A stretch of DNA of 64,000 nt from Geranomyces variabilis (GCA_027603065.1 JADGJP010000004.1:372001-436000), one strand, 5' to 3'; counted from the stretch's first letter, positions 22,620 through 34,376 are shown. A program made the numbers and translations. Notes: a model not told the origin generated them from the sequence alone.

Positions 22620-24097
22620 TGCTGGGAAGCTAGGTTGCGGTGAGTAAAGCTGGAGGTTGTGTGAAGTGGAGAGGAGTAACTTGGGAAGTTGGTAGGTTGC
22701 GGAGAGGAATGAACGAAACCGCTGTAGAGACTGTGACTCATTCTCTGCCGCAAATAGAAAAAGGATCCAAAAATCGCATTATTCCGTTCACTACATGCTT
22801 CACAGCCCATTGGCATGATATTTGATGGTGCAGACTTAAAGTACTCAGGGATGCGGTTCTAAAAGTGTAAGTCTCATCCAAATTGGACCTTTTTTGACGA
22901 AATTGGTGTCCGGCAGCTCGAGGTATCCCGAAGTCTTTCGACTGGGGACATCGTACTCTGCAGTCCACATGGAGTGGGAGTGACCCGGCAAAGGTGCGTT
23001 GCTATCAGTAATTGCTAGACATAGTGATTTGATGGGCAAGTCACATCAGGGACTGTCCTGCTGGCCGATTTAAACTTACAGCGCTCTCTTAGGTGGTGAC
23101 TTTGTTCACTTAGCGTCGCACCGTTCACAGACTCCCTACTCTAGCATGATGTTACTGATCATAGCCGCGGGAATGCCCTGAATCAGGCGGTCACTCAGAA
23201 GCGAATACGCGGTCTTATGTAGGGTGCAGGACTTGCAGCGTCAGGTCCATATTCATCACCGACAGCGTCTCGGGTTCTTTTTTCCCCTACATCCCTCGAT
23301 ACCCCGTAGGGGAGAGCATGTGGCCTTCTTTGAACCCACCCATCGCTGCCTGAATTGTTGTATTTAGGTTGGAAGAAAGAGGGGAGGATTTTATCCTCAC
23401 AAATAAGATTTGCGGTCCGGCGTCTTTCCTCTCCGCCTCACATGTGAGCCAATAGCTTCACGGACCAAGCTCATGACAGTCGTCAAAGGAGCCGTCAGCA
23501 TGCTGTTCGTTGTGGATTGTGGGTGAGTAATCCAAAAAAAACATCAAGTGCCGTTCCGAGATTTGTCCCAAAGGACAAGCAAGGGAACAACAAGATTTGC
23601 TTCGTATCTAAGAGATGCCCAATAAAGCTCGACAAGCTGCAAATCCGGATTGCAAGCAGAGTTTCTTCATATAAAGTCGAACGCGTGCCGGAGAGAAAAA
23701 GGGGTAGCTTTACATTGCTATTGCAAGGCAACAGCGATCACCTGGCAACAGCGATCACCTCAAAGGGCATAATGGCAAGGTGTGCTATTGCATCCCGACT
23801 GGTTTCGTTGAGTACAAACAAAATTGACTAGCGCATCGTCAGTGGGAACCGCGAAACTCCAGCCGAAAGCTAAATGACGGCGGCGGTGGCTGGAAAAATG
23901 ACATTGCGAAACCGCACACTGCCGCGGGACCAAGATATGTTCAGCTACTTACATAAAATGCCCTAAATGGTTCGGGTCGTGACAACTTTGCTCCGCCCAT
24001 GACAACTGCACAGCTACGATAGCTTTCTCATTGATTGCTCGACAACCGCGCCGCGGTCAACCACTTCCACGCTACTCAGACACAGCTTAAATTTGGA

Positions 24098-24147
24098 ATG
24101 ACTCACTCGCGCGGACCGCGTTAACGCGGTCCGCGCGAGTGAGTCAT
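24098..24147. repeat. 50-bp perfect palindrome with AP-1/Gcn4-like ends
   Basis: Two perfectly complementary 25-bp arms meet at GTTAAC with no spacer. The outer arm is ATGACTCACTCGCG, which includes TGACTCA, the Gcn4/AP-1 core; the inner arm is GC-rich. It can form a cruciform in DNA or a long hairpin in RNA. Flanking bases do not extend the symmetry. It lies in the otherwise empty right half of the insertion. Confidence 0.9.
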
Positions 24148-24895
24148 AGTATATAATCTATAAACAGAAAAGGACTTAACTGCCTCGACTGCCCTGGTTT
24201 TTTCAAAAAAGGTGCCCTTGTTTTAGTTAGAAGTAGGAGTATATACGGCCCCATACACTGTTCCCCACGAGTAATTTATTGAAGACTTGGGGACTTATGC
24301 GCAAACCCAAGTCGCTTCCGATGAGATGGCACTTGGACAGCCGCAAACTACAGTACCTTCAAAAAAATAGCATGACAGTTGTAACAGCCAGCCAACTGCA
24401 CCAACCAGTGGCCCGCAATACTCTCTGCCAACCAGGAGCCAGCGGGAGATACATATGTCACAATGCAACTAGAAACAGGGAAGTCATAATCTGACCCCCA
24501 TACAGATGAACAAGTCAGAGCTGCAACCACGCTTTACACTGTAAAGCGGGTGTTTCCATACATGCGTCGTAATGTGACTGTATCCCCCACCAACCAGAAG
24601 CCAACAAAGGGCAGGCGGTGAACAGGCGGCGGCGGCGGATGTAAACAATACCAACACAAAATCGGTCAGAACTCAGCCAAAAGACATCGTACAGCTTAGA
24701 CGCTGTTTCAGAACCGCCTTGATGGAGCTCTACGAGGCAGCGGCAGGCGTTTAGGGGCGCGATGTCAGTGGGGATGTCATTTCGAGCATTTTCGTGCGCT
24801 TTTTACCTTGGAAAACGAAATCCTTTATAACTCGGTCAAACAACATCGCACGGCCTCAACGCTGGCCATTTACGAACCGCCAGGACCGACTCTAC

Positions 24896-26124
24896 ATGGG
24901 TGACGGAACGATCTTCCTGCTCCTCGGCGGCTTTACGCTCGCCGCAGCATTGTCAAAACACCACATCACAACAAACCTCGCCACATGGGTCCTCAGCAAA
25001 GTCGGCAACGACCCAAACATGGTGCTACTCGCAATCATGAACGTCGCCACTTTTTCATCCCTCTGGATCTCAAATGTCGCTGCTCCCGTGCTGTGCTACA
25101 CTGTCCTCGAGCCGATTCTCGCGACACTCGAAACGTCAGACCCAGCCGCACGCGCACTAGTCCTCGGCGTTGCGCTTGCATCAAATATCGGCGGAATGGG
25201 GTCGCCGATTTCCTCGCCGCAAAACGCAATCGCCATCAACACGGGCAATCTGGGTATCACGTGGCCGCAATGGTTCGCCGTCGCGATCCCCGTCGCGCTG
25301 ATCTGCAATATCCTCGTGTGGCTTATCATCGTGTTTATGTACAAGCCGAGATCGGTGACGCGGCGGTTGCCTGCGCTGCCGCCGGTTACCGGCCGGACGA
25401 CACTCTCGCAGGTTTGGGTGATTGTTGTTTTGTGCGTGACGGTCGTCATGTGGTGTTTTGCGAGCAACTCGCACGTCGCGGGCGTGTTTGGCGGCACGGG
25501 CGCCATCGGTCTCCTGCCCGTCATCCTCCTGTTTGGCACTGGGATGCTCGACAAGAACGATTTCAACGGGTTCATGTGGAACGTCATCGTTCTCGCCATG
25601 GGTGGAATCGCGCTCGGTAAAGCATGCCAATCGTCCGGTCTGCTAAAAACGATCGGCGAAGGCATCCAGCATGCGATGCAAGGCCGCGGCGTGTGGGCGG
25701 TCGCGTCGGTGTTTGGGGTTATTGTGCTGCTGTTTGCGACGTTTGTGAGTCATTCGGTTGCCGCGGCGGTGTTTTGTCCGGTGGTCGCGGCGATTGGGGG
25801 TGATGCCACTACCCCGGGCATTGGACATACCAAGCTCTTGGTTATGCTGGTTGCGCTTGTTGCGTCGGGTGCCATGGGATTGCCCATCTCAGGTAAAAAC
25901 GGCGTGCTTCTCTGTGAAAGGGAGCTGGCGCAGAAACAATTTCCTGACGTTTTGCTCCCACTGCAGGATTCCCGAATCTGATGGCCACGGCGCTCGAAGA
26001 CCCGAACGGCAAACCGTATATCGGACAACGAGATTTCGTCCGTACTGGCGTACCGTGTTCGATAGTCGCGTTGGCGGTGGTTTTGACAGTTGGCTTTGGG
26101 CTCGAGGGCGCGGTTGGACTCTAG
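24896..26124 (+). pseudogene. SLC13/Pho91-type anion transporter, 3' part
   Basis: The C-terminal two thirds of the transporter begun at 18386. Exons are ~24896-25892 and 25967-26124, split within SG|F. The family blocks are all present: FLLLGGFTLAAALSKHHI, LLAIMNVATFSSLWISNVAA, ALVLGVALASNIGGMGSPIS with SPQNAIAIN, the mid-protein loop, MWNVIVLAMGGIALG, LFATFVSHSVAAAVFCPV, and PNLMATALED near the end. About nine hydrophobic segments are visible. The upstream limit is where similarity starts at MGDGTIFLLL; sequence 5' of it does not fit the family. The coding frame itself is undamaged, so a spliced transcript skipping 19.06-24.89 kb could still work if a missing ~10 residues are supplied. Confidence 0.8.
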
Positions 26125-27611
26125 AGTATATAGGTAAAACCAGACTGGCGTAATAAGGCGGCGGATAGTGGATGGTGAAGGATCCATAGAGGTCGTAAGT
26201 TAAATGATAATCCTGTCGAGAGGTCGTTTTCTTGGTTGCTTTTTGACCAAACTGTCTGCCGCCTATATCGTCGAGCTAGCACGGCTATGGGACAAACCTG
26301 AACAGACACATATGTATCTCACCGGCCACGTGCCGGCAAACTTGAAAACCTCCGGAGACCGAAAGCTCGATGCTCACGTCCCTCACGTGCGCGACGAGCG
26401 AAGGTGAAGCCGCGTCTACCAGGCACCCCGCCGCCTCGGCCGCAGACGTCCGCAACGTACTAGCTGCATTCCCCACGCGAGTGAAGCGAGAAGGACACAT
26501 GCCTGGCACAACGGCAAACCTGTGGTTGCGTTTCGCGACAACAATGTTCGGAGTGAAGCTTTTGCAAAGCTTTCCAAGGACGCCACTCTCAATGGATCAG
26601 TAACTCACAGTTTCGATTCCTGAGGAATTTTGAGCGCTTTTGGCATCATCACGGCTTATGCGCCCGGCGCAGTTGTTCTACTAAAAGAGGAGCTGAATTT
26701 GCAAAGGAAATAATGATTGAAGCAGGTTTCGCAGCAGCACAAGTGTGCTTGGGAGCTTGCGGAGGAAGAAGTCCGCGACGAATGTTTTTGCATAACATGC
26801 CGATGGTTAGGTCGCGGTTGTTGGTAAAGGAAGAATGCCAATGCCACGGCCGTCCCTTTGCGCTGTTGAAAAAGCTCTTGCTGATTTTGTCTGCGGTTTA
26901 CCAGAGGGGTTTTGCCAGATATCTCTACAAGGAATGTACCCAACCAGACGCGTACTCTGCGCTCGTCAGGTGCTATTGTGCGCGTATGGTTTGCCCAGCC
27001 TGGGACAATATGAACGCTTTTGCGATCTTGGCGCGAGACCGTAATCTGGTCATGGATGGCGCAGTCATGGAAGGCAAGACTGCCGCGTGGGAGGCAGATA
27101 CAACAGGAGCTCGCTGGGGACCTCATGAGGGATAAATAGCAAGTTGATCGTGAGATCGGGAACCGGACAGAGAAATTTTACTATGTCAGCTCCTTTCCAC
27201 TTTTGGGTGTCGCTCCGCAAGAAGTGTGCGCGTAAATATTCATCTGACGGGTGGTCTCTTACCCTCGGTTCGAAACCAGCTGCTTTGCCCATGCCGATTC
27301 TGCTGCGTCAAGCGATCGGTCGCCGTGCGACTCGCTCGTTGGCTTGTACCGCCTAATTTCGATGGCGTGAAAGACCAGATGGCGTACGGGCAGAGACTTT
27401 CTGCACCCGCCGGGGCCGGTGGCGGGGTTCCAGGTCAATTCGGGTCTAGGGACCGGATTGCTCTTGTAGGACTGATGATGAAGCTGGATCGGCCCCCATC
27501 AAGGACTTAGAGTAGGACAGGTAGCAGCGACAGCGTTTTCCATAAAAATGTAGGAAAAAAACAAGATGTAAAAATATTTTCCGACAGCGATCAGCACAAA
27601 TTGTGCCGACC
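26125..27611. other. 1.5-kb region without a recognised gene
   Basis: A 140-residue plus-strand frame at 26713-27135 and an overlapping minus-strand frame have unremarkable composition and no similarity that I recognise. They could be remnants of a gene or chance. Confidence 0.4.
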
Positions 27612-30600
27612 CTAATATTCAGCAGTTCGCTTGATGCCGCCCCGATTCTCTTCGTCAGAAAGTTCATCAGCGTCGCCATGCACTGCCACGCGTGCAGGTC
27701 CACTTTCGCTGTATGTGCTCTTGAGAATGACTTGCGGGTGCGATACGGTCACATCTTTGATCTGACTTTTGGATGGATGCGAGGCATGCGACGCAGACGC
27801 GTGGAATGCGTCTTCTGGGCGCTTCAAGCCAAGTTCCTTCAGTTTTGCGTCTGCTAGGACTTTTTGCTTTGTGTAGTGGTGCTTGAGGGAGAACCACCCG
27901 AGGGTTTCTTGAATGTTGACCGCAAACTGATAAAAATTCACGAATTTTTAGTAAAACTGCGCTGACAAAAGTGCGCGCTCCCGAGGAGTGGGAAATTGTT
28001 TACCACAAGACAGTTGAATCCAAACGCCAGCAGCAGCGTAAGACCTGTGCGAATGTGTTTTAGCTTCTTCCGTTCCTCTATGAGCGGGTCCCTAAGGCAC
28101 TCGCCGCGACCGTTTCTCACCAGCCGAAGTCTGCTCACGCGCCACAAGAGCGTTCACAATCAGCATTGGCAAACTCTTCAGCACGCCTGGAATCGCTACC
28201 GCAATCGTGATAATGACTTTTTGTTTCAGCGTGCGAAGGTTCAACAACACCATGTGGAGATCCACATCGTTTTGTGCATCCTGGATACGAGCGAGCGCTT
28301 CCACCGATGTGATTTTGGCGCCTGCTGCGATGAGTTTGACGCCCTGTGTTCGGATCCGGAGGAGCGACACCATGTTATAGATTCGGATTGCGGCGGAGAG
28401 GAATGTGATTAAGCTTTGGAAAATGCAGGACGCGATGAAGCCCAGGCGATAGCGGTCTGATGATGAGACTTCGAGGAATGCGTGCCTATTTTGTGGAGGG
28501 TTCAGACCGTGCCAGTGGATATTGGCTACAGGTTTTGTGCAAAACGCACCAATCAAGGAAACACTCTCCAAAATCCAAGCCGATTTGAATTGCAGCGTGC
28601 GCAACGTCTTGAACAATCCTGGCCATGGCCACATCGGCCTTTATCCTTGTAATCAAATGAGTATCAGCAACGATAGTCCTTGAGAAGTATGCCACAGATC
28701 ACGGCGTTCACTTACTTTTTGTGCTTTTGGATGCCGAGATGACGACGCTTTATCGCTGCCATACGGCGTCTAATGTGGAATAAAACATGAGGAGCGCACG
28801 AAAGCAGTCAGTTCATCTGCGCAGATTAATAATTTATAGTTTCACGAGACCCAGTTACCTGTATGCGTAGAAAGCTGCGCCTGCGCCAGCAACGATAACG
28901 CCGACAGCGATTCCAGCAATGGGACCCGCTTCCGATTTATTGATTTCTGATGGGCAAAAAATACATGAGGATCTGGTAAGTCCGGAAGCCACGCTGTTCC
29001 CAAACACTTTCGTTTTGCTCTTACCCAAACACAAAATCCCATTATATTCCTGTCCCTCCGGGCAGGTACACACGGTCGGACTCACAGACACTCGGCCTCC
29101 ATCACAAGCCTTGCACTCCGTGCCCCCCGTCGTCGTCAAAAACGTTCCCGATTCACACTGCACACAGGCCGACATGCCCCGACTATACGCAATCGTCCCC
29201 GCCGCACACGGCGTACAGGTCGCCGCATCGCTTCCCTTTGTCACATACGATCCCGCCGCGCACGGCACGCATTTACCCGACGTGAGGATATATCCACCTG
29301 GACAGTCCGTGTCGCTTGTGTATGAGATCTTGATACCCGCGCCTGTGATTGGGCGGTTGGAGACGAGTTTGACGGTTAGGGATGCGACGTTTGGTGCGCC
29401 GACAGCGGATGTTGGAAGGGTGGTGAAGTTTGCGGCGACGAGGTCGGAGTGGCCAAACATTGGCGGGACAAGGATTGGGAGGCCGGTTGCGGTGTCGGTG
29501 AGGTAGAGAGTGTCGGTTGCTGGGTTCAGCGTAAAGTTTCCTGAAAATGTCGTGTAGATGGATAGCGCGGACGGAGGGGTGATTACCCACGTTTGTGAGG
29601 TAGTGGCGCGGTAACCTGGCAAGAAAAGTACAGTGTCAACCGGGGCACTCCGACTGGATGCATGCCGCATGAGAGTGAGTCATAATGACTCGGGCGCGCA
29701 CTGTACCTCCGTCGCACACATCACTCAAATTTCCGGAAGTGGCAGCCGCATTGACCGTGGCGGTGCACGCTCCGACAAGGGGTGGCGACGGAGCGCCCAG
29801 AGTGCCAAACAAGTCAGTTATCCGTCCGCTGGCTGGCGCCGACAATGGACTACTCGCATTCAAATATTGCTGAACAAGAACATCGACTTGCGGTCCTTGC
29901 CGAAACGTCCCAAGGCTCTTGGTAAGCAAAAGCCCATAGGAATCTCCGTTTCCAAGCATATAATCGTTGGTGCATAGATTATACACTTGGTTAGGGTCCA
30001 TGTCTACGTAGGTGTTGGTCGTAGAGTTGAGGATCTTGACTCCAACGACCCGGAATGAAGCCGTGTTGTTGGAGTTGAACAAAACTTTGAGGTTTGCGAC
30101 CTGCGGAAATTTGCCTCCAGCTCCGGCTTCTGGGTCCAGAGGATTAAACCCGTTGCGGAAAGCGTCAAATATATCTGCGCCTCTAGGTGAAGCAGAAGGA
30201 AATAAAAATAGAAAAACAGCTTGTAAGCCAATGTCGAGCAGGGAAAACCCCCCAGCTGATCTGTGTGGTTTCGCTTACTTCAGCTTCGTAACGGCAATCG
30301 TATTGGCATTGGGCAACATAGAGCGAACGTCAGATATTTTCACAGCGCCAGCTGGAAGATTTGTGCGAATCATGCCACCGTTTATCAGCGTGGCGTCACA
30401 CTGATCCGCGCCCATCTTCCACAATATCGCGTCAGCGACCATGCTCCCCGCTGAGCATTCCTGGCGGCGACAGGCGGTGACGGGAGATCCGACCAGCTGC
30501 TCGCTTAGCGTTCCGACAACTTGGGCGGTAGAAGCTACAGGAGCAGCGTTATCTGTGGCAAGGTCCGAGAGCGTGCTTGCGTCGGGGGTTATGCAGCCGG

Positions 30601-31672
30601 CGGGCGGTGCGGTGTCGTCTTGGCAGGTGAGCATTGGATCAAGGTTTGACGACCACCATGTCGGTGTGCCGTCCGTAAAAGACATGCTGAGAGTGTTCAA
30701 ACCGTGGACGCCGACGGAGTGATAGTCGTTAACCAGGATAACCTTGTTGCCTGAGAAGACAGTCATTTTAATGTCTGTCAGGTCAGCGCACCGTTTTCGC
30801 GCCGCCGACTCTACCTGTTGGACCCGTAACCACTGTAGCGCCGGACGAGACTGTGCGCGTATCCGATGACAAAATGACGTTAATCCCAGGCACAGTCTGC
30901 GCAACCTGGATATCATACGCCCAATCCGTTCCACTCGACACCGCGACCACAACATCCGGCTGCTCGACAAAAATCATATCCTCCAAAAAGCTGGTCATCC
31001 CCGTAATCACGTCCGAGATCTGGATATGCGGCGTCGAGCCCGCAGGGTCCGCGCACTGCGTCAGCTCGCAAAAATTGCTGGCCACGTACGCGACTACAGC
31101 GACTTTGAAATCCTGATTGGTGCTGGGGTCGTGTTTGGAAACAATCTGATAGCGATTGTGCAAGGTACCGAGTGTCATTGTTTTGGAAATCAATGCATTA
31201 GACATGACCATCTTCATAGTGCTTGGGGCCAGAAAGTTGTCGGCGTAAAGAGTAGGCCCGTAAAAAAAGTCCCGCGATCCGAACGTGATGTATTGAAAGC
31301 CGGCTCCCTGGATGTATCTGTATTCTCTTGCACCTTTGTAGAACTGGGTGAATATCGAAAAGCCCAGCGCGGTGATGCCATGGATATTAATTTGCGGTGT
31401 TGTGCCCAAAGATGTCTAAAACGAGGAGCGAAAAGATTTTAGGGTCTCCGGATTGTCTCGACAGCCCCATTCTCCTAAAAGCTTTGCAGAAAGCGCACCT
31501 GGAGAGTGCTAACGGCGGTCTTGAGCGCGCCGTAGCCTCCATAGTTGTGAGGCTTTACTGTTGTATAACTGGGATTGGTGCCCGAAGTCGTTATGAGCGT
31601 CAAGTTGAAAGTAATGCCTTCCACGAGGCCGCAAACTAGGAGCGAAAGAAAGACTACTGCTGCCCGGAACAT
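27612..31672 (-). CDS. Receptor-like protein: inactive 5'-nucleotidase ectodomain, Cys-rich repeats, TM, helical membrane tail
   Basis: Eleven exons in one consistent frame: 31672-31499, 31415-30815, 30774-30279, 30182-29707, 29615-29025, 28946-28859, 28769-28716, 28645-28550, 28485-28139, 28044-28004 and 27926-27612 (1,034 aa). Residues 1-19 are a signal peptide. The metallophosphatase half lacks the metal ligands: GSRDFFYG replaces GNHEFDYG (~104-111), VAVSSG replaces the ALSHxG-type motif (~215-220) and SSDTRT replaces GHTHT (~241-246). The C-terminal nucleotidase domain is well kept (LINGGMIRTNLP, TNDYMLGNGDSY). An ephrin-receptor-like Cys-rich segment follows (CPGGYILTSGKCVPCAAGSY, CTPCAAGT, CVQCESGTF, CTCPEGQEYNG), then a TM near 727-748. 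A basic stretch RRRMAAIKRRHLG leads into ~280 residues with two or three more hydrophobic segments. That last part could be a separate gene starting at the ATG at 28762, since it is vaguely PEX11-like. The in-frame splice at 28770 favours one gene. Confidence 0.7.
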
Positions 31673-32000
31673 TGCTTGCGCTTGCTGAATTTGCGAGGAG
31701 GGTAGAGAGAGTTGTCCGGAGTACCGAGTCACCCTTGGTATACTATTGGGCTGAGGGCCAATGGAGCCGGGCAGGTGGATTTCTTTCTGGAATCTACGGA
31801 AGCGTGCCGGCTTAAACTGCGCAAACTGCAGAGAAGCGGAGTTTGTGATTAGGTCATCAAAGGAATTTACGTTTAGCTTGGCTTTGGGCCTTATTTTAAC
31901 TTCGGAGGTGACAAATGACCGTTTATTACAGCCAATTTAACCTAGCTACTCTACTTTATACACTTGCACTACCCCGGATTGGATACGACTAAGATTCAGA
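31673..32000. other. Spacer: receptor promoter / KatG 3' end
   Basis: 328 bp, AT-richer than its neighbours. It holds the 5' flank of the receptor gene and the 3' flank of the peroxidase. No gene seen. Confidence 0.4.
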
Positions 32001-34376
32001 TCATTCGTTTGTCGCAGTCCACATGGCGAGGCCCTTGTGGGCCACCAAGTCAGCCTTCATGAGCGCACTCCAAGCCTCAGCAAAGACATTCTGGAGCAGC
32101 TGGCCATCCTGCGCAAACTTTTCGACAAACGAGCGGAACTCAGGGTCCCAGATCAAAGCGAGATCGGCATCAGTCACAAAGCGAGGCTCGCCGTAACCGT
32201 CCGACTTGTACTGCTTGGCGCCAGTCTTGGAAATCACGCCAGTGGGCACCCAGTGGTTCTGGAGAAGGATGTTGAAGTATTGATTGCTGAAGGCATCCAC
32301 GTGGGAGGTGTAGGTCTTTGCGCCGAGGCCTAAGCGGGCTTGTTGCGACGGGCTGCGCAGGCGGGCAGCGAGAGCGACGTAGTGAGCGGGCGTGAAGCCC
32401 ATGACTTGCATAGTATCGCGTGCGGCGATGGTAGCATTATAGTAATAATTCCTCGGGGCAGGGTTTTTGCCATCCACCGCATCGACGCGACCACCGACGA
32501 AGTGCAGAGGTTTGCTGCCGGCGTGTTCGAGAGCGACCTCGCCAGCGAGGACAATGAGGTCGGCCCACGACAAGCCCTTTGGGTATTTGCTCTTGACCGC
32601 AGACAGGACCTCCAGAACCTGTGATAGAGGGCAACGGAGTGTGAGAGGGCGCACTTTCCGCGGCTTTCAATACCAAAAACGAGAGCATTACCTTGTCCAT
32701 GCCGACATTGTCCGCGTAGTCCTTTTCCGGGCTGAGACGGATGCGAGCGCCGTTGGCGCCTCCGAAGTGGTCAGTGATGCGGAAGGTCGAAGCCGAGCGC
32801 CATGCAAGCTCGACAAAGAGCGCGCCATAGTACTGTCCAGAGGGCCCGTCGCCGGGAATATAGGATTTTCCGGTCAGAATCTTGACAAGGTCCGCCCTCA
32901 CGGCGTCAAAGTTTGCAAGTTTGGCAGGTGCTGCCGGAAGCGGGTTCTGGAAAGGCTGCGGCGGCGGCACGCGCGAGCCTTGGCAACGGGTCGCTGGCCC
33001 GACGTCGCGGGACATAAGCTTGTACCAGGAACGCTCAAAGTCGTGCTCGAGGCTCTTAAGGTCCAACGCGTATTCCTTGACGAGCTTGAGGTAAATCGGG
33101 TCGTGCAGGAGAGCTAGGTCCGCAGTTAGCATTCGGACATCGGCATCGTCGGCGTCAATTTTGTCGGTCGGAGCCGGTTTCCATTGAGGGTTGCCACCGG
33201 GCCCTTCGAACAGAGTCCTGTGGAGCGCAAAACCAATGTCAGGATATCACCGCGCACACTCAAGCTAAGGGCTGAAGACCTTACCAGTTGTATTTCAGAA
33301 GATTTTCGAAATACTGATTGCCCCAGACAAGCGGGGCTCCAGTCCACTGGCCCTCAAAGCCAGAGGTGAAAGCGTTCTTGCCAATGCCCTTGTCGGGGCC
33401 AGAGCCACACATGCCGGCTCCGAGCTTGCACGCGCCGTGGGTTTTTCCGAACGCATGGCCGCCGCCGATGAGAGACACAGTCTCGCGGTCGTCCATGCCC
33501 ATGTTTTTGAAGGTCGAGCGAACGTCTGGCACGCTGCCGACAGGGTTCGGCACGCCCATGTGGCCAGCAGGGTTGCTTTGTGAAGAAAAAAAGTGGGGAA
33601 ATTAGTCTTTTGACAAAGGGCGAGTTGTTTCTGATTCTGCGGAACTCACACGTAGATCAAGCCGATAGTGGTGGGACCGAGCGGCGCAGTGCATTCTCCG
33701 TTGATTGGGCATTCGTGGATGGCTTGCTGTTGTACAGAAGGTCCCAGAGGAAGCGAAGCGTCACCGTTAACATCATCCACTCTCCCACCGCAAAAGCCAA
33801 GAACAGGGCCGCCCATAGACTTGATTGCTGTAGTTCCGGTGAAGGAGATGAGGTCGCCCCAGGAGATGGCCGCGTACTTCTTCTTGACCGGCTCAAGGAG
33901 CTTGAGAGCCTTTGATAATAGAAGAGTCATTTGTTTAGTCTGGCTCGTCTTCCTTTTCTCCTTCTCTTTCTCTTCCTCACCTTGTCCAGGTTGGCATTGT
34001 CTGCCCAGCTGATTTCGGGACTATATCTGATCCTCGCTCCGTCGCATCCGCCGCGGCCATCGGATTCGCGATAAGAGCCGTTACAATGCCATGCCAGACG
34101 AATCATGAAAGGCGCGTAGTTTCCGAAATCAGCCGGCCAGAACGATTGCGAAGTAGTAAAGAGCTTGGTGAGGTCTTTCTCGAGGGAGTCCAGATCGACG
34201 CTGCCGTGAACATCGGCGGTGTTGTCACGGGCCGCGATGATGTGGCCGTCTACCGCAGGGTGTCCCTCGGGCAGAACGCGAGCATCGCGGCGCGAGAGCA
34301 CGACTGGGCAAGCCGCCCGGGCGGTGTGAAGGGCGGTGCTGGCGAGAAGAAGCGCTATGCTTGAGGCAAACAACAT
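32001..34376 (-). CDS. Secreted catalase-peroxidase (KatG)
   Basis: A haem enzyme that disproportionates hydrogen peroxide and oxidises phenolic donors. Exons 34376-33981, 33909-33650, 33575-33285, 33217-32692 and 32618-32001 give 696 aa, slightly under the usual 720-750. The N-terminus [19 protein letters not shown] is a clear signal peptide. The distal site ([12 protein letters not shown]) and proximal haem ligand ([16 protein letters not shown]) are intact. The Met-Tyr-Trp adduct needed for catalase activity is complete: Trp in LAWH, Tyr in GLIYVN, Met in NMGMDDRE. The C-terminal domain ([29 protein letters not shown]) has lost the haem site, as in all KatG. Several extra cysteines in the N-terminal domain ([27 protein letters not shown]) suggest disulfides outside the cell. 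Confidence 0.95.

Larger units (their letters stand above)
19061..24895. other. 5.8-kb block interrupting the SLC13 gene
   Basis: Everything between the two transporter halves. It carries a four-exon gene on the opposite strand, a 50-bp palindrome, and ~2.3 kb (22620-24895) without any recognisable gene. Near the right edge two loosely similar stretches occur about 170 bp apart (around 24665 and 24835), both containing CGGTCA, ACATCG and GAACCGCC. I found no transposase, clear terminal inverted repeats or target-site duplication, so the kind of insertion is undetermined. Introns elsewhere in the window are under about 110 bp, which makes a normal intron unlikely. Confidence 0.55.

Noticed and set aside
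18938-24895. A normal intron joining the two transporter halves
   Set aside because: It would be over fifty times longer than the neighbouring introns, contains another gene, and would still leave about ten conserved residues unaccounted for.
26656-27135. Overlapping 140- and 156-codon frames on opposite strands
   Set aside because: Neither shows a domain, signal peptide or intron pattern, so a gene cannot be supported.
27190-27300. GGTTCGAAACC, a perfect B-box-like sequence (possible tRNA)
   Set aside because: No A box at the right distance, and neither the T arm nor the acceptor stem can pair.
28716-28762. First exon of an independent PEX11-like gene starting at ATG 28762
   Set aside because: The exon extends in frame to 28769 behind a good acceptor that continues the receptor TM exon. 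The independent-gene model is kept as an alternative, not as the main call.
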